Below are positions 40,012 to 48,946 of a stretch of DNA of 58,576 bases, piece after piece. A program made the translations under genes and the position numbers. The DNA comes from JBBSMX01 sp038232935 (GTDB taxonomy: Bacteria > Bacteroidota > Rhodothermia > Rhodothermales > JANQRZ01). How positions within the stretch are numbered: position 1 is the stretch's first letter; the number at the start of each line of letters is the position of its first letter. The notes beneath the pieces were generated by a model. It was not told the origin of the DNA. It worked only from the letters and a program-made list of their open reading frames with translations, and did no database searches. The stretch lies in assembly GCA_038232935.1 (NCBI GenBank), contig JBBSMX010000006.1, positions 1 through 58,576 of the forward strand, read 5' to 3'.

Positions 40012-42503
40012 ATCAGGTAGCTCAGCTTGATGAGGAAGACGTTTTCCGGATAGATGCGGAATGCATCGCCGAGCTGCGTGAACGTCGGGGTGGCGAAGGG
40101 GGAGGCAGTGTCGTCGTCGAAGAAGCGGACGGCGTCGTCCTCGCCGAAGCGGGTGTGGCTCCACACGACGAAGACCGTCGAGCCGGGCCGGTATTCCCAG
40201 CGGAGGACGGCGTTCGAGAGGAGCGACTCGACGGAGAAGGCACGGCGCTTGGGGTAGGCGTCGAACGGGCGGAGGTCGTCAGGGGCGGCGAGGAGCTGGA
40301 AGTCGCGGTAGCGGCCGCGCGCGGCGAAGAGCTGGGAGTAGAGTTGGAGCGAGAGGTTCGGGCGGAAGGTGACGCTCGTGCGGAGGGCGAGGTCGAGCGC
40401 GCGGGTGTCGCGGGCGCCGAAGACGGGGAGGTAGTACTCCCCCACCACCCCGTTGTAGACCGGGAGATCGTCGAACGAAGCTCCGAGCGCCGGGTCGCCG
40501 AACGGGACGAACCCGCTGACATCGGCGGGCGGGCCGTCGGTTTCGCCGATGGCGAGGCCGCTCTGGGTTCGGCGGAAGGACTCGTTCGCCGCCCATGCTA
40601 CTCGCCCGTCGTCGGACGCGTACTCCGCATCGAGCGAGAAGTCGAGCCGGTCGCTCGCGTTCCACTCGACTTCCATTTCGGCGCGCCAGCCGAGCCCGCC
40701 GCGCTCCTGAAACGAGAGCCCGGCCTCGGGCTCCAGCCGCAGGCGGCGGCGCGAGTCGGTCTCGTACGAGGCGTCCACGCTCGCCGAGCGCCGGTTGCGG
40801 ATCAGCCCGAGGCCGCGCGTCTCGCGCACGTCGAACCCGCCGAGCCCCTCGACGCCGACGTTCAGCCCGAACGCGCTGAAGTTCTTTAGGTCCCAGTTTG
40901 CGGAGGCCGAGCTGGAGAAGCCCCGGTTGACGAGCCCGGCGTAACTCCACGTCTGATCGCCGAACAGGTTTAGCCGGACGCGGCGGAACGGGCCGAGCGG
41001 CTTGCCGCCGTTCAAGTACGTGCTGCCTCCGCCCCCGACGCGGACGTAGTCGTTCTGCCGGAGCCGGCCGAGGTCGTTGGGGCGGAACGTATCGGTATAG
41101 ACGCGTAGCCCGGTGCCCCACGTCGTGTTGCCCCGAATCTTGTCGAGGCCGGTGTAGAGGGCGAACCCGGTTTCGCTCGGTGCCGTGCTCGCTGATGCTG
41201 TGGGTGTGCGATAGCTGCCGGTCGCCGCGCCGTCCCACCGGTACGTCCCGCCGCCGACACGCACGTCCCAGTCACCGCCACCGACGAGTGCGCGCGCACC
41301 GCTGAAGGTGCGCTCAGAGCCGACTTCGTCGACGTACGTCAGCCCGGCGCCGACGAACGAGCGCGCACCGAACTCCTGTTTGGCGCGCGCCGTGCCGAAA
41401 AGGCGAGCGGGGGAGAAGGCGTCGCCCGTCAGCGCGGCGAGGCCGCCGACGGAGAGGCCGCCGCTCGTCCGCCCCGTCAGTTTCGCCGCACCGATGATGG
41501 GGTCGGCCGCGCCGATGCGTCGGGTGTAGAGCAGTCGTCCGTCGCGCCCACTGTCGATGGTGTAGTCGAAAATCGCGGTGCCTTCGAGGAAGAACGGGCG
41601 GCGCTCCTCGAAGAACGTCTCGAACGTCGAGAGGTTGAGCTGGGCGGGGTCGGCGTCGACCTGCCCGAAGTCGGGATTGATCGTGGCGTCGAGGATGAGG
41701 TTCGAGGCGAGGCCGACTTTGAGATCCGCACCGACATCGGCTCCGAACGAGGCGTCGGCGTTGCCGGGGCGTTGGGTGTCCTCGAATGTGCGGGCGCGCG
41801 AGAGGGTGTAGGGGCGGAGTTGGAACGTCCGGCGCGGCGCGATCCCCCGCAGCCCCGTCAGCCGGCCGGCGATGAACCCGGTGCCCTGCTCCTCGCGCGT
41901 GACGGGCTGCCAGAAATCCTCCTCGCTCCGGCGCGGGATCGTCCGCTGGAACTGCACGCCCCACGTCTGCTCCTCGGCTGGGGAGAAACGGAGCATCGAA
42001 TACGGGATTGCGAGCTCGGCGACCCATCCCTCGGGCGTGACGCGGACGGCCGAGTCCCAGACGGCGTCCCACGAGGTGTCCGAGTCGTCTCCGGTCTGCA
42101 CGGCGTCGAGCTGCACACCGGCGGCGGTGACGGCGAAGAGGTACGCCGATTTCTGGTCGAGGTACCCGTTGATCCCAACGACGAAGAGGGCCGCGCCGCC
42201 GTCGTCGTCGCGGCGGCTGAGCGGGCGGCGGATCTGCTCCGGCTCAGGGTCGGACATCACCGCGCCGACGTAGAGCGTCGTCGCGCCGTAGAGCACGCGG
42301 ACTTCGGTGGAGAAGGACGCCGGCGCACCCTCGTCCGGCTCGAACTGGACGAAGTCCGTCGCCACGCCGGCTGCGTCCCACGCCGCCTCGTCGAGCCGCC
42401 CGTCGATGGACAGCGGGCCGTCCACGGGCGCGGCGGTGACGGTGCGCGGTTCGGTGTCCGGGGGCACCGCGAGGAGGGCGGTCAGCAGCAGGAAAAGCGT
42501 CAT
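40002..42503 (-). CDS. CBM9-like plus DUF5916 outer-membrane protein
   Basis: 833 residues from ATG 42503; no better upstream start is seen. TLFLLLTALLAVPPDTEP is a short signal peptide. Residues 20-200 are CBM9-like (LSIDGRLDEAAWDAAGVATDF, SAYLFAVTAAGVQLDAVQTGDD). The rest is DUF5916 (NLSTFETFFEERRPFFLEG, then a beta-barrel rich in aromatic girdles). Such proteins are common in the Bacteroidota outer membrane and often follow secretion or TonB functions; substrate unknown. A TATCTTCC element lies only 4 bp before the start, so translation may be nearly leaderless. The 3' end overlaps heptamer element H5. Confidence 0.85.
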   Translation of the reverse strand: MTLFLLLTALLAVPPDTEPRTVTAAPVDGPLSIDGRLDEAAWDAAGVATDFVQFEPDEGAPASFSTEVRVLYGATTLYVGAVMSDPEPEQIRRPLSRRDDDGGAALFVVGINGYLDQKSAYLFAVTAAGVQLDAVQTGDDSDTSWDAVWDSAVRVTPEGWVAELAIPYSMLRFSPAEEQTWGVQFQRTIPRRSEEDFWQPVTREEQGTGFIAGRLTGLRGIAPRRTFQLRPYTLSRARTFEDTQRPGNADASFGADVGADLKVGLASNLILDATINPDFGQVDADPAQLNLSTFETFFEERRPFFLEGTAIFDYTIDSGRDGRLLYTRRIGAADPIIGAAKLTGRTSGGLSVGGLAALTGDAFSPARLFGTARAKQEFGARSFVGAGLTYVDEVGSERTFSGARALVGGGDWDVRVGGGTYRWDGAATGSYRTPTASASTAPSETGFALYTGLDKIRGNTTWGTGLRVYTDTFRPNDLGRLRQNDYVRVGGGGSTYLNGGKPLGPFRRVRLNLFGDQTWSYAGLVNRGFSSSASANWDLKNFSAFGLNVGVEGLGGFDVRETRGLGLIRNRRSASVDASYETDSRRRLRLEPEAGLSFQERGGLGWRAEMEVEWNASDRLDFSLDAEYASDDGRVAWAANESFRRTQSGLAIGETDGPPADVSGFVPFGDPALGASFDDLPVYNGVVGEYYLPVFGARDTRALDLALRTSVTFRPNLSLQLYSQLFAARGRYRDFQLLAAPDDLRPFDAYPKRRAFSVESLLSNAVLRWEYRPGSTVFVVWSHTRFGEDDAVRFFDDDTASPFATPTFTQLGDAFRIYPENVFLIKLSYLIMR

Positions 42504-42506
42504 GCC

Positions 42507-42552
42507 GGAAGATACCGGGGGTGCCCGCGGCGAACGGTCGTCGCTACCTTCC
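42507..42552. promoter_or_regulatory. Two divergent TATCTTCC-type elements
   Basis: On the minus strand TATCTTCC at 42507-42514 lies before the DUF5916 gene (start 42503). On the plus strand TACCTTCC at 42545-42552 lies 40 bp before the YigZ start (42592). The two elements are 30 bp apart. Confidence 0.4.
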
Positions 42553-42591
42553 GCGTCGTGAAATCGTCGTAGAATGCTCCCGACCGGTTCG

Positions 42592-43216
42592 ATGTCCGAC
42601 ACGTACCGCACGATCCTCCGCACCGCGCTAGCCGAGCCTCCGAAGACGAAGGGCTCGCGCTTCATCGGCGAGGCGTTCCCGGCGACGACCGAAGCCGAGG
42701 CAGAGTCTCGCCTCGAAGCCGTCCGGAAGCGCGAGCACGCCGCGACGCACTGGTGCTGGGCGTGGCGGCTCGGCATCGAGGGTGATGTCTTCCGATACAA
42801 CGACGACGGCGAGCCGAGCGGCAGCGCGGGCGCGCCGATCCTCCGGCAGATCGACGCCCGCACTCTCACGAACACGGTCGTCGTGGTGACGCGCGCGCTA
42901 CTACGGCGGGACGAAGCTCGGCACCGGCGGCCTCGTCCGCGCCTACGGCGATGCTGCCTCTGACGTGCTTGACGCGGCGCGCATCGTCGAGCGGGTGATC
43001 CGCGTGGCGGTCCGCCTCCGGTTCGCCTACGACGACACCTCGCCCGCGATGCACACCATCAGCCGGTTCGACGCTGAGATCGCCGAGCAGCACTACACCG
43101 ACGACACCGAACTCGTCGTCCTCGTCCGTCGCTCCGAGGCGGAGCCGCTGCGGGCGGCGTTCGTCGAAGCCCTCGGCGGGCGGGGCGAGGTCGGGATCGA
43201 ACGCGCAGAGCATTGA
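42592..43216 (+). pseudogene. YigZ/IMPACT-family protein gene with a frameshift
   Basis: From ATG 42592, KGSRFIGEAFPATTEAEAE and GEPSGSAGAPILRQIDARTLTNTVVVVTR are the IMPACT N-terminal domain. At the (GC)n run 42891-42898 the frame fails, and the expected RYYGGTKLGTGGLVRAYGDA continues one base later (TACTACGGCGGG from 42899 in the +2 frame). The second frame carries the DUF1949-like C-terminal domain (DDTSPAMHTISRFDAEIAEQHY) to the stop at 43216. Relative to R-Y-Y-G-G there are 4 extra bases (GCGC). It could be a true pseudogene, a slippage allele or an assembly error. Confidence 0.8.
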
Positions 43217-43266
43217 CGATCTCGGGCGGCGCGAGCTATCCTCCGGCATCACCCACCGACAGGTCC

Positions 43267-44394
43267 ATGGAACGCAGACGGTTCATTCGCAAGGCGGCGC
43301 TCGGCGCGGCAGCCACCACGACGCTCGCCGCGTGCGGCAACCGGGAGGCGGGCGCCGAGGGCGGAGCGCCCGCCGTCGCGGGCCGGCGCGTCCGCTGGCG
43401 GCTCGCTTCCAGCGTCCCGCGCTCGTCCGACATCATCTACCGCGCGTCGGAGACCCTGGCCGAGCGCGTCGCGGCGCTGACGGACGGGATGTTCGAGATC
43501 CGGGCCTACCCGGCGGGGGAGATCGTCCCCGGCCTGCAAGTGCTCGACGCGGTGCAGAACCGGACCGTCGCCATCGGCCACACGGCGGGGTATTACTACG
43601 TCGGCAAAAACCCGGCGCTGGCGTTCGAGACCGGCGTGCCGTTCGGGCTGACGCCGCGGCAGCACAACGCGTGGCTGCTCTACGGCGGCGGCCTCGACCG
43701 AACCCGTGCGCTGCTGGCCGACTTCGGCGTCGTGAGCTTCCCCGGCGGGAACACGGGCGCGCAGATGGGCGGCTGGTGGCGGCGCGAGATCGGCTCGCTT
43801 GCCGACCTGCGCGGGCTCAAGATGCGGATCCCCGGCCTCGGCGCGCAGGTGATGGACCGGCTCGGCGTGACAGCACTCACGCTCCCCGGCGGCGAGATCT
43901 ACCAGGCCCTCGAACGCGGTACCATCGATGCGACCGAGTGGATCGGGCCGTACGACGACGAGAAGCTCGGCTTCCAAAAGGTCGCCACGCACTACTACTA
44001 CCCCGGCTGGTGGGAGCCCAGCGCGATGCTCGCGTTTTACGTCAATCAGGCGGAGTGGGACCGGCTGCCGGGCGCGTACCAGCAGGCGCTCGACGTCGCT
44101 TCGCAGGAGGTGAACGTGCGGATGCTGGCCGAGTACGACGCCAAGAATCCGCTCGCGCTCCAGCGGCTGATCAGCGAGGGCGTTCAGCTCCACGCCTTCC
44201 CCGACGACGTGATGCAGGCGGCCTACGACGCGTCCCAGTCGCTCTACGCCGAGGCCGCGCGCGGCGATGCGGGCTACCGTGGGCTCTACGACCACTACGC
44301 CGGCTTCCAGCGCGACGCCGACCGCTGGTTCGGACTCGCCGAGCAGACCTACGCGAACTTCGCTTTTCCGCTCACGAACCGACAGGCTGGATAG
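43267..44394 (+). CDS. dctP: TRAP transporter substrate-binding protein (DctP family)
   Basis: 375 residues from ATG 43267. The twin-arginine-like start ERRRFIRKAALGAAAT and lipobox AAC suggest a lipoprotein. Motifs of DctP/TakP-like solute receptors follow: ETLAERVAALTDGMFEIRAYPAGEIV, VPFGLTPRQHNAWLLYGGG, LRGLKMRIPGLGAQVMDRLG, ALERGTIDATEWIGPYDDE. It would deliver a solute, possibly a 2-oxoacid or other carboxylate, to DctQM. The permease genes are 8 kb away on the other strand. Start element TATCCTCC lies near 43237. Confidence 0.88.
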   Translation: MERRRFIRKAALGAAATTTLAACGNREAGAEGGAPAVAGRRVRWRLASSVPRSSDIIYRASETLAERVAALTDGMFEIRAYPAGEIVPGLQVLDAVQNRTVAIGHTAGYYYVGKNPALAFETGVPFGLTPRQHNAWLLYGGGLDRTRALLADFGVVSFPGGNTGAQMGGWWRREIGSLADLRGLKMRIPGLGAQVMDRLGVTALTLPGGEIYQALERGTIDATEWIGPYDDEKLGFQKVATHYYYPGWWEPSAMLAFYVNQAEWDRLPGAYQQALDVASQEVNVRMLAEYDAKNPLALQRLISEGVQLHAFPDDVMQAAYDASQSLYAEAARGDAGYRGLYDHYAGFQRDADRWFGLAEQTYANFAFPLTNRQAG

Positions 44395-44778
44395 ATGGCA
44401 CACATTCGAGGTATCGGCGGCGTTTTCCTCTACGCCCGCGACCCACAGGCCCTCGCCGACTGGTACCAGCAGCACCTCGGCATCGAGATCGTCACGTACG
44501 AGGCAGGGGCCAACTATGCCCACGAGTTCGGCTGGGACGCTGAGCATGACTTCCGCCGCAACACGACGTGGGCGATCCTGCAAGCCTCCGACGAGCAAGC
44601 CGCCGCCGCCCCGCGCACCGTCGTGAACTACCACGTCGACGACCTGCCGGGCCTCCTCACCGCGCTGCGCGAGCAGGGCGTCGAGGTCGATAAGACGGAG
44701 GACTACGACTACGGTCGGTTCGCGTGGATCACCGATCCCGAAGGCTATCGGATCGAGCTGTACGAGGCGCTCGTGTGA
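44395..44778 (+). CDS. VOC-family (glyoxalase-like) protein
   Basis: 127 residues from ATG 44395, directly after the dctP stop. ARDPQALADWYQQHLGIEI and the C-terminal EDYDYGRFAWITDPEGYRIELYEAL are the paired beta-alpha-beta-beta-beta units of the VOC superfamily. Metal-ligand candidates are His (IRG start, MAHIRG) and Glu in RIELYE. Whether it is a true glyoxalase I, a bleomycin-resistance-like or another VOC enzyme cannot be told. Confidence 0.75.
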   Translation: MAHIRGIGGVFLYARDPQALADWYQQHLGIEIVTYEAGANYAHEFGWDAEHDFRRNTTWAILQASDEQAAAAPRTVVNYHVDDLPGLLTALREQGVEVDKTEDYDYGRFAWITDPEGYRIELYEALV

Positions 44779-44842
44779 CGGGGCCGTGAGGATCAGCGGC
44801 GACGGTGCGGGGTATGCTGAGGCCGAACCCAACACTGCCGCT

Positions 44843-45790
44843 ATGCCTGCCCGCCTCCTCGCCTTTGCCCTCGTCGTCACCCTCGCCGCGTGCGCGAAGC
44901 CGTCGGCCGAAGGGCCGCCCGGCGCGCCCGTCCGCACCGCCGCCGTCGAGGCGGACGATGTCAGCGTGCCCGCCGACTCGTTCGCGGCGTACTGGTACCA
45001 GGGCCTCGCCGAGATCACGAGCTACGACCTGGAGCAGGCGCGCTACGGCGAGATCCACCCCGGCGAGGCCGTGCTGATCTACGTCACCGAGCCGTTCTTC
45101 GAAGCGGAGCAGGTGAAAGCCGACGATCCGAACGCCGCCGGGGCCGTCACCGTCCTCAAGATGAACGCCACGCGGAAGTTCAACACCGGCGTCTACCCGT
45201 ACTCGATGATGACCTCCGTCTTCACCCCGGTCCAGCGCGACGAACACGGGCCGACGCTGAAGGTCACGGCCACGTCGCAGGAGTGGTGCGGCCACACGTT
45301 CACCCAGCTCAACCGCGTCGCCGACGGGTACCGGCTCCGGCTGTTCTCGTACTTCGAAGGCGAGGGCGATCAGGACCGGACGCTCGGCGCGCCGCTCGAA
45401 GACGGCCTCTGGACGCTCCTTCGCCTCAACCCCGACGCGCTTCCGACCGGCGAGATCACGCTCGTCCCCGGCACGATCTACCAGCGCCTCAGCCACCTCG
45501 ACCTCGAACCCAAGCAGGCGACGGCGACCCTCACGGACGCCGCCGCGCCCGGCCTGCGGACGTACACCCTGACCTATCCCGACCTCGACCGCACGCTCAC
45601 CATCACCTTCACCGCCGACTTCCCGCACACCGTGGAGGGCTGGACCGAGACGTACCGCTCCGGCTTCGGCGATGCCGCCCGGACGCTCACGACGACGGCG
45701 ACGCGGAAAAAGTGTGAGATGCTGGCCTATTGGTCGCGCAACAAGCGCGCAGACACCCCGCTCCGCGAGACGCTCGGGCTCGACAGTTGA
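44843..45790 (+). CDS. Lipoprotein of an uncharacterised Bacteroidota family
   Basis: 315 residues from ATG 44843 (signal ends LAAC). Conserved-looking stretches: FAAYWYQGLAEITSYDLEQARYGEI, KMNATRKFNTGVYPYSMMTSVF, ATSQEWCGHTFTQLN. From memory, similar Bacteroidota lipoproteins carry the misleading name 'septum formation inhibitor Maf'; no Maf domain is seen here. Outer or inner membrane anchored. Promoter-like TATGCTGA lies about 30 bp upstream. Function unknown. Confidence 0.6.
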   Translation: MPARLLAFALVVTLAACAKPSAEGPPGAPVRTAAVEADDVSVPADSFAAYWYQGLAEITSYDLEQARYGEIHPGEAVLIYVTEPFFEAEQVKADDPNAAGAVTVLKMNATRKFNTGVYPYSMMTSVFTPVQRDEHGPTLKVTATSQEWCGHTFTQLNRVADGYRLRLFSYFEGEGDQDRTLGAPLEDGLWTLLRLNPDALPTGEITLVPGTIYQRLSHLDLEPKQATATLTDAAAPGLRTYTLTYPDLDRTLTITFTADFPHTVEGWTETYRSGFGDAARTLTTTATRKKCEMLAYWSRNKRADTPLRETLGLDS

Positions 45791-45823
45791 GGCGAAGCAC
45801 CGAGCCCCGGGTTTGGCCCTCTG

Positions 45824-46132
45824 TCAGAGGCTATGTTCGGAGAAGAGAATCGCCCGTGACCTCTCGGCACCGGCGAGCAAGCCCAAGTCGTTCGGCGTCG
45901 GCTTCGCGCAGGGAGATGCGCCTACCTCGCCCGCTACAACGGCCGCCTCCGGGGAGAAATAGACGTTGACGTCACAGTGGAGACGCCCTTCGGATTCGTA
46001 GCGGACGAACGCAGCCATCCCATCCGGCCTGCCCGCCTTCTCGTACTCCGCCGCGAACAGGCGCTCGATGTGGCGTAGCGGTTCGCCAGCCAGCATGCCA
46101 TCCCCCAGGCTCTTGCAGAACCAACGGCGCAT
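45824..46132 (-). CDS. Conserved small protein of unknown function
   Basis: 102 residues from ATG 46132. MRRWFCKSLGDGMLAGEPL, GMAAFVRYESEGRLHCDVNVYFSPEA and PNDLGLLAG resemble a recurrent bacterial family of about 100 residues (RWFCxSLGDxMxA...VRHESEGRLHC...) for which I know no function. The Trp/Cys/His residues are conserved in my recollection. No signal or TM. Tail-to-tail with the lipoprotein gene. Confidence 0.6.
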   Translation of the reverse strand: MRRWFCKSLGDGMLAGEPLRHIERLFAAEYEKAGRPDGMAAFVRYESEGRLHCDVNVYFSPEAAVVAGEVGASPCAKPTPNDLGLLAGAERSRAILFSEHSL

Positions 46133-46213
46133 TGGACGGCTGGCGGTAGGATGGGAGTTCGAGGAAGGCATTTCGCAGATTTTGCGATGCGGCTGTCCCG
46201 TGGCAGCGCTTGG

Positions 46214-46744
46214 CTAGGGCCGATCCAGCACGGGCAGATACGCCCGCCACGGACCGACCTCGTCGCGGTAACCCTTCGCCATCGCCCGCGTGATCTGAGC
46301 GATGTGGCCGAGGTCGTGGACGACCCACGCTGCGAGCAACTCGTGCAGCGTCACCAGTCCGAAGTCAGGGTGCCGCCCCGTGCGGTCGAGGTCGGCGGGG
46401 GAGAGGGCGAGGGCATCAAGGGCACGGAGGTTCTCGGCGCGGAGCGTGGCGAACGTGTCCAGTAACTCGTTGAGCGTCGCTCCTTGACTGGCCTCCTCCT
46501 GCGCGAAGCGGTCGAACGGCTCGAACGTGTGTGGGCCGTCGGACTGGAGGATGAGCTTCGTCCGGACGAGCCAGTCCGTCCGCTCGCCGTGGATGAGGTG
46601 GCCGACCACGTCGAACGGGCTCCACGTCTTCGGCCCTTCGTCGGCGTGCACGAACGGTTCGGGGAGGTCGCCCAGGAGGGCGTGGAGGGTGTCGGGCGTG
46701 CGCGCGAGGACCGAGCGGGCGTGGCCGAACTCGAATGGGATCAT
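46214..46744 (-). CDS. DinB-family protein
   Basis: 176 residues. Four-helix DinB layout: LHALLGDLPEPF, WSPFDVVGHLIHGERTDW (first His), and LHELLAAWVVHDLGHIAQITRAM (second and third His). These three His positions bind a metal in DinB/YfiT-like proteins, which include thiol transferases and damage-inducible proteins of unknown substrate. It overlaps the DUF4385 gene by 4 bp, so they are co-transcribed. Confidence 0.8.
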   Translation of the reverse strand: MIPFEFGHARSVLARTPDTLHALLGDLPEPFVHADEGPKTWSPFDVVGHLIHGERTDWLVRTKLILQSDGPHTFEPFDRFAQEEASQGATLNELLDTFATLRAENLRALDALALSPADLDRTGRHPDFGLVTLHELLAAWVVHDLGHIAQITRAMAKGYRDEVGPWRAYLPVLDRP

Positions 46745-47193
46745 GGGCAGTCGGCGGGGCGGATGCGGGCTTGGTGCTCGGTACGGAGGCGCTGGTAGGT
46801 TGGGTCCGACTTAGCGGACTTCAGGTGCGCGTCGAAGATCAGCGCGGCTTCGCGCTTCTCGGCGTCGGCCCATCGCTCGGGCTCGCGGGCGTTTCGATCT
46901 TCGTCGTACTTCCGGCCGCCGGGGTACTTCGCGTAGCGCATCGCTCGCGTGTAACCCATCTGCAAGTACTTCCGCGCCATGTCCATCCCGATGAAGTCCT
47001 CGGCGGCGCGGTACGCCTCGAACTTCGCCCAGATCGCCTCCGAGGACGTGCGCGCCGCATCCGGTGTTTTGAACGACCACAGCGGGAGCAACTCGGACTT
47101 GTACGGTTGCACTTTGAAGACGCCGCGCTCGCCGCGCCCGATCTCGTAGCACTCGGGCCGTTCGCGGAAGTCGATGTCGTATTCGACGCTCAC
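46741..47193 (-). CDS. DUF4385-family protein
   Basis: 150 residues. YDIDFRERPECYEIGRGERGVFKVQPYKSELLPLW, then DFIGMDMARKYLQMGYTRAMRYA, match DUF4385 closely. The family is small, soluble and uncharacterised. It overlaps the DinB gene by 4 bp. Function unknown. Confidence 0.8.
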   Translation of the reverse strand: MSVEYDIDFRERPECYEIGRGERGVFKVQPYKSELLPLWSFKTPDAARTSSEAIWAKFEAYRAAEDFIGMDMARKYLQMGYTRAMRYAKYPGGRKYDEDRNAREPERWADAEKREAALIFDAHLKSAKSDPTYQRLRTEHQARIRPADCP

Positions 47194-47336
47194 AGCGGGG
47201 GCGTTCGGTGAGAAAGGAACGAAAGGTAAAACATGGTAACGCCGTCGGCGTTGGAGAAGGCGCCTACTCCGCTGCCACAGCGCGGCGGCTCATCGGGCTC
47301 CTTCCTTTCTGTCTTCTCTCTTCTTGCTCAACCGCC

Positions 47337-48542
47337 ATGTCTCTACGCTATTCCTGTCCCCTACCCAAACCCTTACCGTTCACACTCCTTGCCCTCGCCA
47401 TGCTGATCGCCGCCGGGTGCAGCACGGTCGAGCCCGCGACGGCACAGACGCAGGAGGCTCCCATGCCTCCGCCGCAAAACAAGCCGGTGGCCGAGCCGAT
47501 GACTGAGCCCATGACCGGTCCGATGGTCGAGGCGTCGAACCCGATGGACGTTATGCCGATGGGACCGAAGCCGGCCTGGGCACCGACCATCGACCCGCAG
47601 ATGCTCGCCGTCGTCGAGCAGCTCAAGGCGTTCCAGCAGCCGCCGTTCCCCGAGATGACGGGCTTCCAGGCGCGCAACGCGAAGACGCCCGCCGAGGCCG
47701 TCGCCGCGCTGATGATGAAGACAGGGCACGGCCCGATGCCGCCGAAGACGAACATCCAGCACCGCGTGCTCCCCGTCGGCCCGGAGCAGGGCGTCCTCGT
47801 GCGGACGTACACCCCGCTCGAAGGGAGCGGGCCGTTCCCCGTGATCGTCTACTACCACGGCGGCGGCTGGGTCATCGCCGACCTCGACACGTACGAGCCG
47901 TCGGCTGCCGCGCTGTCGGCGAAGACCGGGGCCGTCGTCGTCTCCGTCGCCTACCGGCAGGCGCCCGAGCACACCTATCCTACCGCGCACGACGATTCCT
48001 TCGCTGCGTACCGATGGGTGGTCGAAAACACAGCCGAGCTGAACGGCGACCCGAGCCGGATCGCCGTCGCAGGCGAGAGCGCGGGTGGCAACCTCGCCGT
48101 GGCGATGGCGATGCGGGCGCGCGATGAGAACGTCGCGCTCCCCGTCCACATCCTCTCGGTCTACCCCATCGCCGACGGTGACGTGCAGTCGCCGAGCTAT
48201 GACACGTACGCGAACGCTGTCCCGCTCAGCCGCCCGGCGATGGAGTGGTTCTTCGACAACTACACGCCGAACTGGCGGACCGAGGAATACCCTTACGTCA
48301 ACCTGATCGACGCCGACCTCAGCGGCCTCCCGCCGACGACGATCGTCAACGCCGAGATCGATCCCCTCGAAGCCGAAGGCGGCACGCTCGCCGAGCGGCT
48401 GGAAGCGGCCGGTGTGGATGTCGAGCGCAAGATGTATCAGGGCGTCACGCACGAGTTTTTCGGGATGGCGGCCATGCTGGAGCAGGCGGTGCAGGCCCAG
48501 GACTTCGCCGTGTCGCGGCTGAAGGCAGCGTTCGGGATGTGA
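47337..48542 (+). CDS. Exported alpha/beta-hydrolase of the hormone-sensitive lipase family
   Basis: 401 residues from ATG 47337. Lipobox AAGC at Cys28. A Met/Pro-rich linker (PMTEPMTGPMVEASNPMDVMPMGP) follows. Oxyanion motif HGGGW (174-178), nucleophile Ser248 in GESAGG, Asp342 in NAEIDPL and His372 in VTHEFFGM complete the catalytic triad. Likely esterase of lipids or similar esters at the periplasmic or outer surface. A GC hairpin follows at 48560-48612. Confidence 0.9.
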   Translation: MSLRYSCPLPKPLPFTLLALAMLIAAGCSTVEPATAQTQEAPMPPPQNKPVAEPMTEPMTGPMVEASNPMDVMPMGPKPAWAPTIDPQMLAVVEQLKAFQQPPFPEMTGFQARNAKTPAEAVAALMMKTGHGPMPPKTNIQHRVLPVGPEQGVLVRTYTPLEGSGPFPVIVYYHGGGWVIADLDTYEPSAAALSAKTGAVVVSVAYRQAPEHTYPTAHDDSFAAYRWVVENTAELNGDPSRIAVAGESAGGNLAVAMAMRARDENVALPVHILSVYPIADGDVQSPSYDTYANAVPLSRPAMEWFFDNYTPNWRTEEYPYVNLIDADLSGLPPTTIVNAEIDPLEAEGGTLAERLEAAGVDVERKMYQGVTHEFFGMAAMLEQAVQAQDFAVSRLKAAFGM

Positions 48543-48559
48543 TCTGACTCCGACGCATT

Positions 48560-48612
48560 CGAACGGGCGGAGCGGCTGGGGCACTCATGTCTTCGGCGGC
48601 TCCGCCCGTTCG
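48560..48612. terminator. Hairpin CGAACGGGCGGAGC/GCTCCGCCCGTTCG
   Basis: A 14-bp perfect stem (48560-48573 with 48599-48612) closes a 25-nt loop. It sits between the hydrolase gene and the dctM relic, whose stop codon adjoins it, so it may have terminated both convergent transcripts. Confidence 0.65.
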
Positions 48613-48651
48613 TCAATCCAGCAGCCCGGTTACGAGCTCGGGAAAGAGGAT
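48613..48651 (-). pseudogene. Relic of a dctM 3' end (12 codons plus stop)
   Basis: On the minus strand this reads ILFPELVTGLLD-stop, identical in protein to the end of dctM at 52815-52853. The two 39-nt copies differ at 6 positions, all synonymous third-codon positions. Upstream similarity stops abruptly. It marks the far side of the island 48613-52853. Confidence 0.75.
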
Positions 48652-48727
48652 AGTAGTGGCGGACCAGCGAACTGGAAACCGGAGGGATAGGGCTGTGTTG
48701 AAGATTGCTACACCTACCAGATAGCCG

Positions 48728-48946
48728 ATGCGCGATACGATCTCCATCAGCCTGCCGAAGGAAGTCAAAGCCGAACTCGATGCGGCGGTCGAGCAGGAAG
48801 GACTCTCCCGGAGCGACCTCGTGCGGCAGGCGCTGCGCGACTACCTCTTCGTGCGGCGGTTCCGGCAGCTTCGCGCCGGGATGATCGGCCAGGCGCAGGC
48901 GCAGGGCGTGTTTACGGACGACGACGTGTTCGACCGCGTCTCGTGA
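48728..48946 (+). CDS. RHH/CopG-type antitoxin
   Basis: 72 residues from ATG 48728. RDTISISLPKEVKAELDAAVEQEGLSRSDLVRQALRDYLF is a ribbon-helix-helix fold, beginning with the DNA-contacting strand (ISISLP). It overlaps the PIN toxin by 4 bp (GTGA), the usual antitoxin-first layout. It would repress its own operon and neutralise the toxin. Confidence 0.85.
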   Translation: MRDTISISLPKEVKAELDAAVEQEGLSRSDLVRQALRDYLFVRRFRQLRAGMIGQAQAQGVFTDDDVFDRVS

